Notes: generated by a model not told the origin, from the sequence alone. A DNA stretch of 64,000 nucleotides from Ianthella basta (GCA_964019415.1 OZ025869.1:7912714-7976713); one strand, 5' to 3'. Positions 47,131 to 60,960 are shown, counted from the stretch's first letter. Program-made: numbers and translations.

Positions 47131-48074
47131 AGGTCCTTATTGCCCCTAGTTTAAAGGTGGAGATTGTTCCTTATGTATGCCTTACCAGCTATAGCTGGTT
47201 GTTTCCCATGCACCTGTTCACATGACCCACCCTCTACTTCCCTCCACTATGATAACTGACATCCTTACAACACCCACCTCTGTTTACACCACCCAGTCCT
47301 TGCCATGGATGTGGTTACAGCAGTGTCCTGTCACATGACAGACCACACAGGAGCTCACCATGCACACACCTACACACACACTTGAGGACATGCAACACTT
47401 GAACAGGAGACTACACTGACATGTGTTCTGATGAATAGCCTCCACTTGAATTAATACCGAAACAGAACACACATTGTACAGTCACATGACTGTCACATGC
47501 TCAACATCAGGTAGTTCAGTGTAGTCAAACATGGCTAATGTGTGAAGTGTAGTTCTCACTTCATTTCCAGTCACATCTCATGACTGGAATGTACAATACA
47601 CCCACACATAGTAAGGGAATTCCCCCATGAAAGGCGACCATGTAATCTGATCCCCTTGTGTGCTGGTCAGCACTGCCTCAGCTGACAAGGTCACACACAC
47701 TCCAGTGCACTTGCTCACCAGTCGTGAGGTGAGCACTGACCACAGACAATGCCTACAATGGACTATAGTCAACTACACACAAAAGACTATCTTGTGTACA
47801 CACACACCTTCCATACACACCAGAACCACTCTTTCCCTGAAAACACATCACAACTGTGCACACTAGAGCTTCAAGAAGAGTTTCTCCCTCCCAACCAGCA
47901 CACTACATGTGAGTGTAGCTATAGTTGTGTGTGTGTGTGTGTGTGTGTGACAGACAAAACTGGGAATGGGAACAAGAGCACCAAACTGTGTTCCTAAACA
48001 CACTCCGTACCACACACAAACATGTACACATACATAAACACACACTGCACACCACACACACGTCTCCCTCTCAC
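47131..48074. other. No gene; start of a repeated intergenic unit
   Basis: Bases 47,285-47,470 recur at 50,885-51,055 and 55,148-55,315 (landmark ggttacagcagtgtcctgtc). A short TG tract lies at 47,926-47,949. Confidence 0.7.
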
Positions 48075-49842
48075 CTGATGAGGGACTCCATGATCTTGGT
48101 GTTGGGTCCCTTGTGGAACTCCAGTTCCTTGTAGTGGAGGGCCTTGGCATACACTCGGCAGTTCTAGGGACACTCCCCCAGGAGGGCGGGGTTCAGTGTC
48201 AGGTGACCCTGGGGGAGGGGCTACAATCAGTGGACATGCTCTATAGTAACGCTACTAATATAGGCCCACTGCCTATAGTTAAAGCACACCAAAGACAACA
48301 CAATAAGAGCACACACAATAAGAGCACACTCAGTAAGAGCCCAGCTTACAGAGGCCACCTTGGAGTGTTCCATAAACTCTGCAAGGTTGAGGAGTGTCGG
48401 TGTCATCTCAGGGATGTTGGGGACAGAGAGAGCCAGCTTCAGATTGACCACCAAGTCCTCCTTCTGAGCCGTCCCCAGCTCCATCCAGCAGGAGACAAAG
48501 GACACATTCAACAGCTCACTGCAGGGGAGGAGTGGAGACAGACAACACATACAATAGAGTGGGTGGATTGGAAACCAAACATGTACAATTCACATAACGT
48601 ATTACTAGGTGAATGTATGGCATTGTGGGGGGAGCCTGAGTCCAGTCACATACATGTCACTGAGTGTGCCTGACAAACAGGCAATGGAGGTGTGGCAATT
48701 TGAAGACGGGTTGAGGAGAACGGAAAGAGCTTGGAAGTGTGGACAGGCCTGGTGGTGTGGAATGTGCACACATTGCTACCTTCATGTACACACAACACAC
48801 ACATTGCTATGTACACAGTGTGGTGCCTACAAACACATGCACATACACACACAATGATACACACAGCCACTGCAAGACGATGCAGGACAGACTTGGACAA
48901 GATGTGTCACAATTAACACAATTTGAACACTACATTAGAGCCTATTGCTAGGTGAATCACAAATGAAACAAACATACAGTTAGAGGTTTACATCCCAGAT
49001 AGAAAGCTGTTCACTGCCAACAATGCCCCCCACAAATGGTATAGCCTGTGCATACTCTCCCACTAATCCACCACATTCCAGCGTCCGCAGGATTGAATCA
49101 CTGACAAAGAACGGAAAGTATGGACCAGCCACACCCTGGGCCGTTCTGTTCTGTTCTGTTCAGACATATTAACATTTAGCAAGAGCACTGAGGTTTACTC
49201 TCTTTCGGGGATAGCTTGAACTGAATCACATTTAAAGAGCAACATTCTATCACACTAACTTTGCTGACGGAGAATGAACAACAGTTAGACAGCAAAACAA
49301 TTCTCCCTCACTTTCTCTCTCTCCTGGAATGACGAGATGTTGTACAGAGGAGTGTATTCATCGCTACCTACACAAGAAGAGATTGGTATAGTCCGCATTC
49401 GTGAGCACCTTAAACTACAATGTCGTTCACAATTGCAAGGGGTTTTGCAAGCTCACCTCTCACCACCATTGTTGTCAGCTCATCTCTCTTCACTACCAAG
49501 AAGAACTCCCTTGTATTCCTTTGTATCAAGCAACTGCTGAGCCTTTGCAAGTGTTTCATGCAACACCAAACTGTTCACATAAGCACGCCGGAACAACTTC
49601 ATTCCTTCATGAAGGAACTATATGCTTAACAGCCAAAAGGTCTGCATGGACAAATAGCAATTACACAGACACAAACATTATTCTACAGTCTTGTAGGACC
49701 TTGGTACCATGCAACCTACGTTCAGGTAAAATATTGGATAAAATAGGGAAACAGAAACACAGGGTGAGGCTAGGGGACTCCTTCAGCAGCTCCACTCCAA
49801 GTTGACACAACCACTCCACCGAGTCATTCTTGGAGATCCTCC
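48075..49842 (-). pseudogene. mTOR fragment: three consecutive FAT-region exons
   Basis: Three pieces in correct gene order. The first starts 49842 (RISKNDSVEWLCQLGVELL followed by KESPS) but loses similarity after about 30 residues. 48518-48359 is a 160-bp exon ([14 protein letters not shown] … [15 protein letters not shown]). 48163-48075 reads NCRVYAKALHYKELEFHKGP. These match mTOR around residues 1,360-1,490 by my recollection of the human protein. No further exons follow 3' before 47 kb. Introns contain CA repeats. Confidence 0.75.
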
Positions 49843-49889
49843 CTGTGGAGACCAAGGGAGACCATGAAAGCAAGACCCTATAGGACGTA

Positions 49890-49985
49890 CTGCACCCCAT
49901 TTTGGACACACTGGACCCCCCATAGGATGCACTGGATCCCATATGGGACGCACTGGACCCCATATGGGACGCACTGGACCCCATG
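49890..49985. repeat. 21-bp tandem repeat
   Basis: Four to five units of ggaccccatatgggacgcac, each internally palindromic (ccatatgg), just upstream of an mTOR exon. Confidence 0.85.
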
Positions 49986-51136
49986 TTACAGGTTACAAGT
50001 ACTGGAACACACATACACACACATGTTCAGATGTACACAATGCACACTATATATGTGGTAAAGGGATAGTTATGATGGATAGCATGCAAGAGACATTGTT
50101 GACCCTCTTACAAATCGCGACATCAGAATCAGGTAAAACACACAGACACACCAAACGGTATACAGAATTATGTAGCTACCTTCCATCACCATGCAGGTCC
50201 CACCCTCTCACTCACCCTACACACACACTCACTTCCAATCATTCTCCTCACCAACCAATTGCCACCCTCCTTGAAAGGTATATGAATTCTGTTTTCTTCC
50301 TTGTGCTGACCAGAAGCCCTGCATGACAGCAGGTGGGGAAGCCTTGAGATGAGGGAATGAGAATCCCTGCAAGTTGTCCCCTGTACCCATACAGGAAGCA
50401 GGAACATGTATGGGTTCACCTGTGTGTGTTGTCAGGTTTGAACTAGTTGAGTGATGGTCTTGCTATGCTTTGCAATTGCAAGTGAAGAAGGCCATCTCAG
50501 CTAGGGCCAAACCATCTTGCAGTCTGAACAGTGCACGTATAGCTACGTGCACTGTAGGACAACAGGGGGTGGGTCCTCATCAGGGCACTGCATGATTTAA
50601 GGCTAACCATAGATGGGCTAACTAGAGTTAGCACCAGCCTACATGCCTGTCATCCTCAGTTTTAGACACACACAGAACTACCACTGACAGCAGACATACA
50701 GGTATACACCTCCTCTAACAACTGTCTTACTACCACTGACAGCAGACATACAGGTCTACACCTCCTCTAACAACTGTCTTACTAGCACTGCAAACTGTGT
50801 TCTAAAGCCACTTGAGGTGGCCAAGGTCATTCAGAGACTAAGTCATTATAACATGTGCAGGGCAGCACTAGAACAGGAGACTACCCAGTCCTTGCCATGC
50901 ATGTGGTTACAGCAGTGTCCTGTCACATGACAGACCACACAGGAGCTCACCATGCACACACCTACACACACACTTGAGGACATGCAACACTTGAACAGGA
51001 GACTACACTGACAAGTGTTCTGATGAATAGACTCCACTTGAACTAATACTGAAATTAATTATGACTCATTACATAATTAGATAGAGTATGTATTTAGTTT
51101 TAATGTCCACATCAGCAGACAAGAAGGTTGAACACC

Positions 51137-51176
<40 letters not shown>

Positions 51177-51563
51177 ACAGGGGAGACAGATGAGAGGTTG
51201 CATTAATTTCACTCCAACTAAGTCAGTGAGTGACTTGTACAGCATGCATGAAGAGGAGTACTGTAACACACACTACACTAACAGCAGCTGGAGAAAGGAG
51301 GGGGAGGGGCTGAGGGGGGGGTGGGAGGGGCAGAGGAGGAGGGGTGGGAGGAGCAGAGGGGGAGGGGTGGGAGGGGCAGAGGGGGGAGGGATGGGAGTGG
51401 CAGAGGGGGAGGGGTGGGAGGGGCAGAGGGGAGGGAGGTGTAACACACACTACACCAACTACATGGCACCAGTCAATGACCAACTACCCACTGTACACTC
51501 AGTGTACATCTCCCTCCTCCCCCCTCCCACACACATCAACACACAAGGGGACCACACACACAC

Positions 51564-52127
51564 CATCCGATGTAGCACTGGCAGAGGTTCTCATGTGAAG
51601 TGGCTTGATCAATCAGCAGCTGCACTTGACGACACACATCAATGCCCTTCTCATGGGGGAAGTCGTTACCTGAGGAACAGGAAACAGGTCATGTGATGAG
51701 GACAGGTCACCATGACAACATCTAAATCCTCCTCTCCTTGCCGCCCATCCCCTCTCCCCTTCCCTGTCTCATCCTACCTGTGAGCTTGTCCCGAACTCAC
51801 TGAGTGATCTGCAGTGCTTTCTTGTTCAGCTCCTCAGGTTTGGTGCCATCCGCTGTCCCCTCGTGTGCTGCCCCGTCGCTGGGCTCCACCTCAATGCTAC
51901 CAGCTGGGTACAGCTTGCCCTTCTTGGACTTGTTGGTGTCTGGACAAACAGCAAACACTCACTCTACATGTACACAAGAGTACACAGTACAAGACACAAC
52001 ACCATCAGAGTCTGCATGGGAGTCATGCATGTAGTGACAGGGTTGCCATAGCAACAGATACTGTGAACAACAGAGCTCTCCTAAATCAGAATCTCACATT
52101 TAACAAGTCTCTTCATCAAATTATATG

Positions 52128-52206
<79 letters not shown>

Positions 52207-53732
52207 CCCTCTCACCTGATGAGGGACTCCATAATCTTGGTGTAATCTTGGTCCCTTGTGGAACTCCAGTTCCTTGTAGTGGAGGGCCTTGGCATACGCT
52301 CGGCAGTTCTAGGGACCCTTCCCGAGGAGGGCGGGGTTCAGTGTCAGGTGACCCTGGGGGAGGGGCTACAATCAGTGGACATGCTCTATAGTAACGCTAC
52401 TAATATAGGCCCACTGCCTATAGTTAAAGCACACCAAAGACAACACAATAAGAGCACACACAATAAGAGCACACTCAGTAAGAGCCCAGCTTACAGAGAC
52501 CACCTTGGAGTGTTCCATAAACTCTGCAAGGTTGAGGAGTGTCGGTGTGATCTCAGGGATGTTGGGGACAGAGAGAGACAGCTTCAGATTGACCACCAAG
52601 TCCTCCTTCTGAGCCGTCCCCAGCTCCATCCAGCAGGAGACAAAGGACACATTCAACAGCTCACTGCAGGGGAGGAGTGGAGACAGACAACACATACAAT
52701 AGAGTGGGTGGATTGGAAACCAAACATGTACAATTCACATAATGTATTACTAGGTGAATGTATGGCATTGTGGGGGGAGCCTGAGTCCAGTCACATACAT
52801 GTCACTGAGTGTGCTTGACAAACAGGCAATGGAGGTGTGGCAGTTTGAAGACGGGCTGAGGAGAACGGAAAGAGCTTGGAAGTGTGGACAGGCCTGGTGG
52901 TGTGGAATGTGCACACATTGCTACCTTCATGTACACACAACACACACATTGCTATGTACACAGTGTGGTGCTTACAGACACATGCACATACACACACAAT
53001 GATACACACAGCCACTGCAAGACAATGCAGGACAGACTTGGACAAGATGTGACACAGTTGACCACTACATTAGAGAAGGAGGGGAGAGGAGTGGGAGGGA
53101 AGGGGAGGAAATGGAGGGAGGGTGAAGACAGGAAGATCAAACCAGTTGTTTGAATGTTCAACACCCAAGGGAGCATTAAGTGCACTGCCCCTTCACCTGG
53201 TCACACTGTACTTGTCCATTGTCTGTGATGACAGTGGACAAGTACTGTGTGAGGAAGAAGAGGTCAGAATGAGAAGGAAGGAGTACTTTGCCTCATTACT
53301 AGAGAGTGACCAGAACAACAGTGCTCAGGGACCAGATCACAGGGAGGGGCCAAGAGGGGACCAGGATGCAGACCATGCAGGTTGCAGAGTGTAGTGAGGA
53401 GATCAGTGTGGACAAGGTACGGGAGTGCATTAGGAGGTTGAAGAGTAGTAAGGCCCCTGGAGTGTGTGGGACAACAGGTGAAGTGCTTGAAGTGCCTCCC
53501 CAGCGCGCAAATGACGTCACAACCAGCACACATATATGTACAGCAGTGACTGCATTATCCTTTGGTGATACACACAACAGTCCTTGCCATGCTGCATGCA
53601 GGGGTCACACACATTGAGAGAAGTCACCAATCCACACCCCTTCCAACCCTTGCCCCTCCCACTCCACACTCCCTCACCTGCAACATGAGCCTGTGCTCAA
53701 CATTCAACATGATCTTCTTCCTCTCCCGGTAG
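51564..53732 (-). pseudogene. mTOR fragment: scrambled FAT, kinase and FATC exons
   Basis: In minus-strand order: 53732-53678 (YRERKKIMLNVEHRLMLQ, a kinase-domain exon), 52663-52504 (FAT exon [10 protein letters not shown]…), 52308-52216 (FAT exon with a net 4-base insertion), 51939-51778 (pre-FATC exon ending KKALQITQ, then stop, then VRDKLTG), and 51669-51564 (FATC exon). The kinase exon comes before FAT exons, which is the wrong order, and most of FAT and the kinase are missing. The stop TGA at 51,797-51,799 stands where mTOR has Arg, as expected from CGA to TGA decay. Clearly non-functional as a kinase. Confidence 0.8.
52127..52205. repeat. (CA)n microsatellite
   Basis: A pure CA tract of about 78 bp inserted a few bases downstream of the FAT exon donor at 52,216. 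Confidence 0.97.
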
Positions 53733-53924
53733 CTAGTCTGTGATGAGAGTGTGTGGTAGGGAAAAGGCTGGCATTAAATTGGAGACACACAGTGCACACA
53801 TGTGCATACGCTTGCACACACACTCACACCACACCTTGCTCCTGGTCAAAGGAAGTATCAGTATTGAAAGATACATTGCAGCTACAGAAGTAGACAATCA
53901 AGTGGCTGCGGTGATGACACTGCA

Positions 53925-54105
53925 CTACAGAGCACCTACACACACGGCACTACAGAGCACCTACACACACTGCACTACAGAGCACCTACACGCACTGCAC
54001 TACAGAGCACCTACACACACTGCACTACAGAGCACCTACACACACTGCACTACAGAGCACCTACACACACTGCACTACAGAGCACCTACACGCACTGCAC
54101 ATAAG
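53925..54105. repeat. 25-bp tandem repeat, about seven copies
   Basis: The unit contains tgcactacagagcacctaca plus cacac. All three frames are open across it and produce a spurious 124-residue frame. Confidence 0.9.
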
Positions 54106-55564
54106 ACAAGATGACAGTGCATGCTGCACATCCAACACACATACACACACATGTACAGACGTACACAATGCACACCATATGTGGTAACCATGAAGGGAGA
54201 GTTAAGATGTGGATAGCATGCAAGAGACATTGTTGACTCTCTACTAAATCACGTCATCAGAATCATGTAAAACACACAGTGTCACACACACACAGACACA
54301 CCAAACAGTATACAGAATTATGTAACCACCTCCCATCACCATGCAGGTCCCACCCTCTCACTCCCCCCTCCCCCCCACCCCCACACACACTCACCTCCAA
54401 TCATTCTCCTCACCAACCAATTGCCACTCACCTTGAAATGTATAATTATGGATTCTGTTTTCTGCCTTGTGCTGACCAGAAATCCTTCATGGCAGCAGGT
54501 GGGGAAGCCTTGAGATGGGGGAATGAGAATCCCTACAGGTTGTCCCCTGTACCCATACAGGAAGCAGGAACATGTATGAGTTAACCTGTGTGTGTTGTCA
54601 GGTTTGAACTAGTTGAGTGATGGTCTTGCTATGCTTTGCAATTGCAAGTGAAGAAGGCCATCTCAGCTAGGGCCAAACCATATTGCAGTCTGAACAGTGC
54701 ACGTATAGCTACGTGCACTGTTGGACAACAGGGGGTGGGTCCTCATCAGGGCACTGCATGATTTGAGGCTAACCATAGATGGGCTAACTAGAGTTAGCAC
54801 CAGCCCACATGCCTGTCATCCTCAGTTTTAGACACACACAGAACCACCACTGACAGCAGACATGCAGGTCTACACCTCCTCTAACAACTGTCTTACTAGC
54901 ACTGACAGCAGACATGCAGGTCTACACCTCCTCTAACAACTGTCTTACTAGCACTGACAGCAGACATACAGGTCTACACCTCCTCTAACAACTGTCTTAC
55001 TACCACTGACAGCAGACATACAGGTCTACACCTCCTCTAACAACTGTCTTACTAGCACTGCAAACTGTGTTCTAAAGCCACTTGAGGTGGCCAAGGTCAT
55101 TCAGAGATTAAGTCATTATAACATGTGCAGGGCAGCACTAGAACAGGAGACTACCCAGTCCTTGCCATGCATGTGGTTACAGCAGTGTCCTGTCACATGA
55201 CAGACCACACAGGAGCTCACCATGCACACACCTACACACACACTTGAGGACATGCAACACTTGAACCGGAGACTACACTGACAAGTGTTCTGATGAATAG
55301 ACTCCACTTGAACTAATACTGAAATTAATTATGACTCATTACATAATTAGATAGAGTATGTATTTAGTTTTAATGTCCACATCAGCAGACAAGAAGGTTG
55401 AACACCTGCAGTGTGTGTGTGTGTGTGTGTATGTGTGTGTGTGCACAGGGGAGACAGATGAGAGGTTGCATTAATTTCACTCCAACTAAGTCAGTGAGTG
55501 ACTTGTACAGCATGCATGAAGAGGAGTACTGTAACACACACTACACTAACAGCAGCTGGAGAAA

Positions 55565-56098
55565 GGAGAGGGAGGGACAGAGGGGGAGGGGTGGGAGGGG
55601 CAGAGGGGAAGGGGTGGGAGGGGCAGAGGAGGAGGGGTGGGAGGAGCAGAGGGGAAGGGGTGGGAGGGGCGGAGGGGGAGGGATGGGAGTGGCAGAGGGG
55701 GAGGGGTGGGAGGGATGGAAGGGGATGGGTGGGTGGGAGGAGCCGGAGGGGCAGAGATGGAGGGATGAGAGGGGCAGAGGGGGAGGGGTGGGGTGGGAGG
55801 GGCAGGGGGGAGGGGTGGAAGGGACAGAGGGGGAGGAGCTGGAGGGGCAGAGATGGAGGGATGAGAGGGGCAGAGGGGCAGAGGGGAGGGGTGGGAGGGG
55901 CAGGGGGAGGGGTGGAAGGGACAGAGGGGGAGGAGCTGGAGGGGCAGAGATGGAGGGATGAGAGGGGCAGAGGGGCAGAGGGGAGGGGTGGGAGGGGCAG
56001 GGGGGAGGGGTGGAAATGACAGAGGGGGAGGAGCCGGAGGGGCAGAGATGGAGGGATGAGAGGGGCAGAGGGGGAGGGGTGGGAGGGGCAGAGGAGGA
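55565..56098. repeat. G-rich minisatellite, expanded copy
   Basis: Same family as 28,080-28,525 and 51,300-51,436. A higher-order unit of about 110 bp (containing ggagctggaggggcagagat) is repeated three to four times in its second half. Confidence 0.95.
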
Positions 56099-56228
56099 GG
56101 GAGGTGTAACACACACTACACCAACTACATGGCACCAGTCAATGGGCAGCTACCCACTGTACACACAGTGTACATCTCCCTCCTCCCCCTCTCACACACA
56201 TCAACACACAAGGGGACCACACACTCAC

Positions 56229-56815
56229 CATCCGATGTAGCACTGGCAGAGGTTCTCATGTGAAGTGGCTTGATCAATCAGCAGCTGCACTTGACGACAC
56301 ACATCAATGCCCTTCTCATGGGGGAAGTCGTTACCTGAGGAACAGGAAGCAGGTCATGTGATGAAGGACAGGTCACCATGGCAACAACTGACTATACTTA
56401 TCCCTGGAGGGAGGGGCAACGGGGGTGGAGTAGGGAGGGGCAGAGGGAGAGTTGGGGGAAGTAGGGAGGGGCAGAGGGAGAGTTGGGGGAAGTAGGGAGG
56501 GGCAGAGGGAGAGTTGGGGGAAGTAGGGATGGATACGGGTAGATGGATACGGGAGGAGGAGGGGCAGAGAGGGAGGGGAAGAAGAGGGAGGGGCAGAGAG
56601 GAGGCTGAGGAGGAGGGGAGGAAGGAGTGGCAGAGGCCAGGGAAGCAAAAAGTTAGGGGCGATGGGAGTGGCCAATGTACGGCCACTCACATACTCAAGC
56701 ACTCACACACTCCACTCACTGAGGAAGTGGCTTGTACGTTATAGCAAGAGTCCAACAGGAATGCAAGGTGGGGCTAGGGGACTCCTTCAGCAGCTACACT
56801 CCAAGCTGACACAAC
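56229..56815 (-). pseudogene. mTOR fragment: duplicate of 28.7-29.2 kb
   Basis: This has the same two pieces as at 28,655-29,240: a FAT-region start (about 56,815-56,715) and a FATC exon (56334-56229). The FATC exon reads …FPHEKG like the 51.6-kb copy, whereas the 28.7-kb copy reads …FLHEKG. Confidence 0.75.
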
Positions 56816-56928
56816 TTGGTTGGGGTAGGGATGGACACACACAGGTGGACACACACTGCAGAAATAAATGGAATGTCACATACCTATCTATTGTACAGTG
56901 AAGGAAACACACACAATTATACACCACA

Positions 56929-58335
56929 CACAGGACATGAGGTAAACACTACACTCACATACACACACTGTGTGGAGTGACACTGGACCAGACCACACCA
57001 CACACAGGACATGAGGTAAACACTACACTCACATACACACACCGTGTGGAGTGACACTGGACCAGACCACACCACACACAGGACATGAGGTAAACACTAC
57101 ACTCACATACACACACCGTGTGGAGTGACACTGGACTAGACCACACCACACACAGGACATGAGGTAAACACTACACTCACATACACACACTGTGTGGAGT
57201 GACACTGGACTAGACCACACCACACACAGGACATGAGGTACACACTACACTCACATACACACACTGTGTGGAGTGACACTGGACCAGACCACACCTCACA
57301 CAGGACATGAGGTAAACACTACACTCACATACACACACTGTGTGGAGTGACACTGGACCAGACCACACCACACACAGGACATGAGGTAAACACTACACTC
57401 ACATACACACACCGTGTGGAGTGACACTGGACCAGACCACACCACACACAGGACATGAGGTAAACACTACACTCACATACACACACCGTGTGGAGTGACA
57501 CTGGACCAGACCACACCACACACAGGACATGAGGTACACACTACACTCACATACACACACTGTGTGGAGTGACACTGGACTAGACCACACCACACACAGG
57601 ACATGAGGTACACACTACACTCACACACACTGTGTGGAGTGACACTGGACCAGACCACACCTCACACAGGACATGAGGTAAACACTACACTCACATACAC
57701 ACACTGTGTGGAGTGACACTGGACCAGACCACACCACACACAGGACATGAGGTAAACACTACACTCACATACACACACCGTGTGGAGTGACACTGGACCA
57801 GACCACACCACACACAGGACATGAGGTAAACACTACACTCACATACACACACCATGTGGAGTGACACTGGACCAGACCACACCACACACAGGACATGAGG
57901 TAAACACTACACTCACATACACACACCGTGTGGAGTGACACTGGACCAGACCACACCACACACAGGACATGAGGTAAACACTACACTCACATACACACAC
58001 CGTGTGGAGTGACACTGGACCAGACCACACCACACACAGGACATGAGGTACACACTACACTCACATACACACACCGTGTGGAGTGACACTGGACCAGACC
58101 ACACCACACACAGGACATGAGGTAAACACTACACTCACATACACACACCGTGTGGAGTGACACTGGACCAGACCACACCACACACAGGACATGAGGTAAA
58201 CACTACACTCACATACACACACCGTGTGGAGTGACACTGGACCAGACCACACCACACACAGGACATGAGGTAAACACTACACTCACATACACACACCGTG
58301 TGGAGTGACACTGGACCAGACCACACCACACACAG
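56929..58335. repeat. 74-bp tandem repeat, about 19 copies
   Basis: Expanded version of 29,355-29,735. Units differ at one or two positions (accgtgtgg/actgtgtgg, gaccag/gactag). Two units contain deletions. Confidence 0.97.
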
Positions 58336-60960
58336 GACACAAGCACACAGGACAAAAGTACATACTTTGAGTTTAAAAACTCACGCTTTTAAGTTGTTGA
58401 ATGACCTTGTTCGTACGATGGCTGGTTGTCATACGCTTCTGATATGCTTACACATTTCCACCTCTAAGTTGTTGAATGACCTTGTAACTGCAAGTCGGCT
58501 GTGTGGTTTCTGTATTGACATGCTCCATTTGTGGTTGTACCACTGGCAGCTCCAAAGGTATGCAAAAGCTACCACTCACTGCAGAAACACAACAAGAATA
58601 CACCCCACATATAACAGGTGCCTATATTGATTACAACATAGGAAGTAGTTTGTAGAGTCTCAATGGTATTGTCTACATCAAGCTTAAGGCACAGGTGCGA
58701 CATGTCCTAGGGGAACAAGGCAACTTCTCAGGGTGCCATTATAATTTATAGTGTACAATGCATGCACAGTGAGCAAATGTAACGTGCATACAGTGGCCCT
58801 GCTAAACGACCACCTCTATAAAACGACCACCTTAGAAATAAGACCGCTTTGGTTTAGTCCCATATCCATGTACACATGCATTGTTTGATTGTAAGAGTAA
58901 GACCACTTTGAAAATAAGACCACTTTTCATGGCCAAGATGGTGGTCTTATTTCTGAGGTTCCACTGTATATGGGAATACCATACAGTGAACACACCCTTA
59001 TGCAAGATACATTGCTTCCTGCATTGTGCAGTACACATGTGGTCCTCAGCCTCATGTAACATACTCTGGAGGTCTGTTTCTACTGCACCAACACATGTTC
59101 CCAACCACTGTAGCTCACATGGGTGCTGTCTAATTTTCTACTATGTAGCAACTAGCGTAATTACTCCTTTTTGCTCAGGTGATGTTGATCGAACCTCTGC
59201 AACTGCCGCTGGTGATCTATTTCTACCAGTGACTAGTGCATTCACACCACCAGCACATGTGCTGTACTGTCGTAATGTAACTTGTACTGTGTGTGGTGGT
59301 GATGGTGGGGGTGGTGGTGGTGGTGGGGGCACAGTGTAGGCATATTATACAATGCACAAGGTGGTCCAAGGTAAGGAAACATATACACTCCTTCAGTTGG
59401 CAACAAAAGGCCAACAAACGTGGTATGAACTTGGGAAAGCGTTGAGATGGTGAAGGCAGGGATGAAATTTGGTTAAAGGTGATTTCTTGCATCTTTACAA
59501 TTGCCACAATACGTATCTAAGGGATACGGCAGAGATGGCAGTTTCTTTGTTCAGGAGCTCATCCATCAGTTTTCTATACCAGTCAACATGAAACATGGCA
59601 CACATACTGTGGGTGGTCTAAGGTGGTTGGTGACTCTGCCACTGGCCTCCTTGAGACAAAACGTACCAACACAATAAACTTGTGCCCATGGAGATTACGG
59701 AGCTAGTCTATGGAAACATGTCAATCATCACACGTAGATGATTTTGATTTGTCACACACTCAAATTGCAGGTAACAGGCTGGGAACCCACCCTAAGGGCA
59801 AATATTCGTCAAGTAACTGTACAAAGATATTCATTACAATTATAACAGTTAGAGTACATGTGTACAGCTACCTATTGCAATGGTGAGACCTCCCATCACT
59901 GGTGTATACAGGACACACAGAGAATTATAGAAAGGGGAGTAAATTTTGAGCGTACAAAACAGAACTTGATCGGTTTTGTACAACTGAAGAAAGCCCTTTT
60001 TGGGGCTGAAACGTCTTGAAGTTAAGAAACAGTGTGCCACGTCAGGGGTGGATCCGGCCAACCCTTGAGGGAGGGGGCTGAGTGCTTTTTATTAGCTATT
60101 GTGCAATCACATTATGACGTACGTAATTAAAATGGCTGCCGGCGACCAGAACTAAAAAGAACTTAATTCAGATCCCTGTGCAGTCACACCAGACTCTATG
60201 TAACTTAAACCAGCTCCTATAAGGTTGTTTAGATGATTTAGGCCATTAAATTCTGTTGGATGTACACTTTAGTGAAATTTGCTAAGAAAAGTGTTTCAGA
60301 TCTGAGCCAAGGAGGGAGGCTCAAGCCCCCTAAGCCCCCCCCCCCCCCCCAGATCCGTCCTTGCACATATTATATATGCTCAAAATTTACTCCCCTTTTC
60401 TATATATGGACGTGGTATGAACCTCAACTTTAACACACATGCTGTATTGCCCTTCCCACTGCAGTGGTCAATGTCATTGCCCACCACTCTGTTCACATGC
60501 TGTAGTCAATAGTAGGCCAGGTCAGTAGGAAGACAATAGAGAATGCTCTATAAATACCAGTGGCTGGTACAAACTATACAAGATGGGGTTAGTGTATTTC
60601 ACAGCACACGAGACACACCAACACACACTGCATGGAAAGAGTGTGTTTGGGAGACACACACACACACACACCGTGGGAAGGGATAACACCCGTTGTGTGT
60701 AATAGAGTGGGTGTTTATATTCATTACAGCATGTGGAATAGCAAACACAGCACTTAATGCCCACGCACCAGTCTGTGCTTGGGAAAGACACACAACATGT
60801 TAAATATACAGAAAGTACCAAACACACACAGCACTAGGAGGGGGAGGGGCCAACGCTGTGAGGAGTGTAGGGGGACCATTTGAACAGTGAACTGGACTCA
60901 CATGAGCACTAACAGGCGAACATGGGAAATGGTAGAGGATAGGAGAGGGAGGGGAGAGGG
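58336..60960. repeat. Duplicated non-coding block, copy 2
   Basis: Matches 29,736-32,340, including the 176-bp MITE at 58,791-58,966, the 475-bp MITE at 59,926-60,405 and a (TGG)n tract near 59,295-59,330. No gene is supported. Confidence 0.85.

Larger units (their letters stand above)
49990..56400. repeat. Tandem duplication of a roughly 4.2-kb unit
   Basis: Bases 49,990-51,780 match 54,120-56,400, and 48,060-48,930 match 52,200-53,070. The copies differ by expansion of internal arrays: a 52-bp unit (cagacatacaggtctacacc) has two copies near 50,680-50,785 and four near 54,845-55,050, and the G-rich minisatellite is about 140 versus 535 bp. Confidence 0.85.

Noticed and set aside
48113-52818. 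Two 186-residue plus-strand frames (48,113 and 52,258)
   Set aside because: They are antisense shadows of the mTOR FAT exons on the minus strand, conserved only because the block is duplicated.
56929-58335. CRISPR-like array of 74-bp units
   Set aside because: The units are head-to-tail copies with no unique spacers, and the context is animal.
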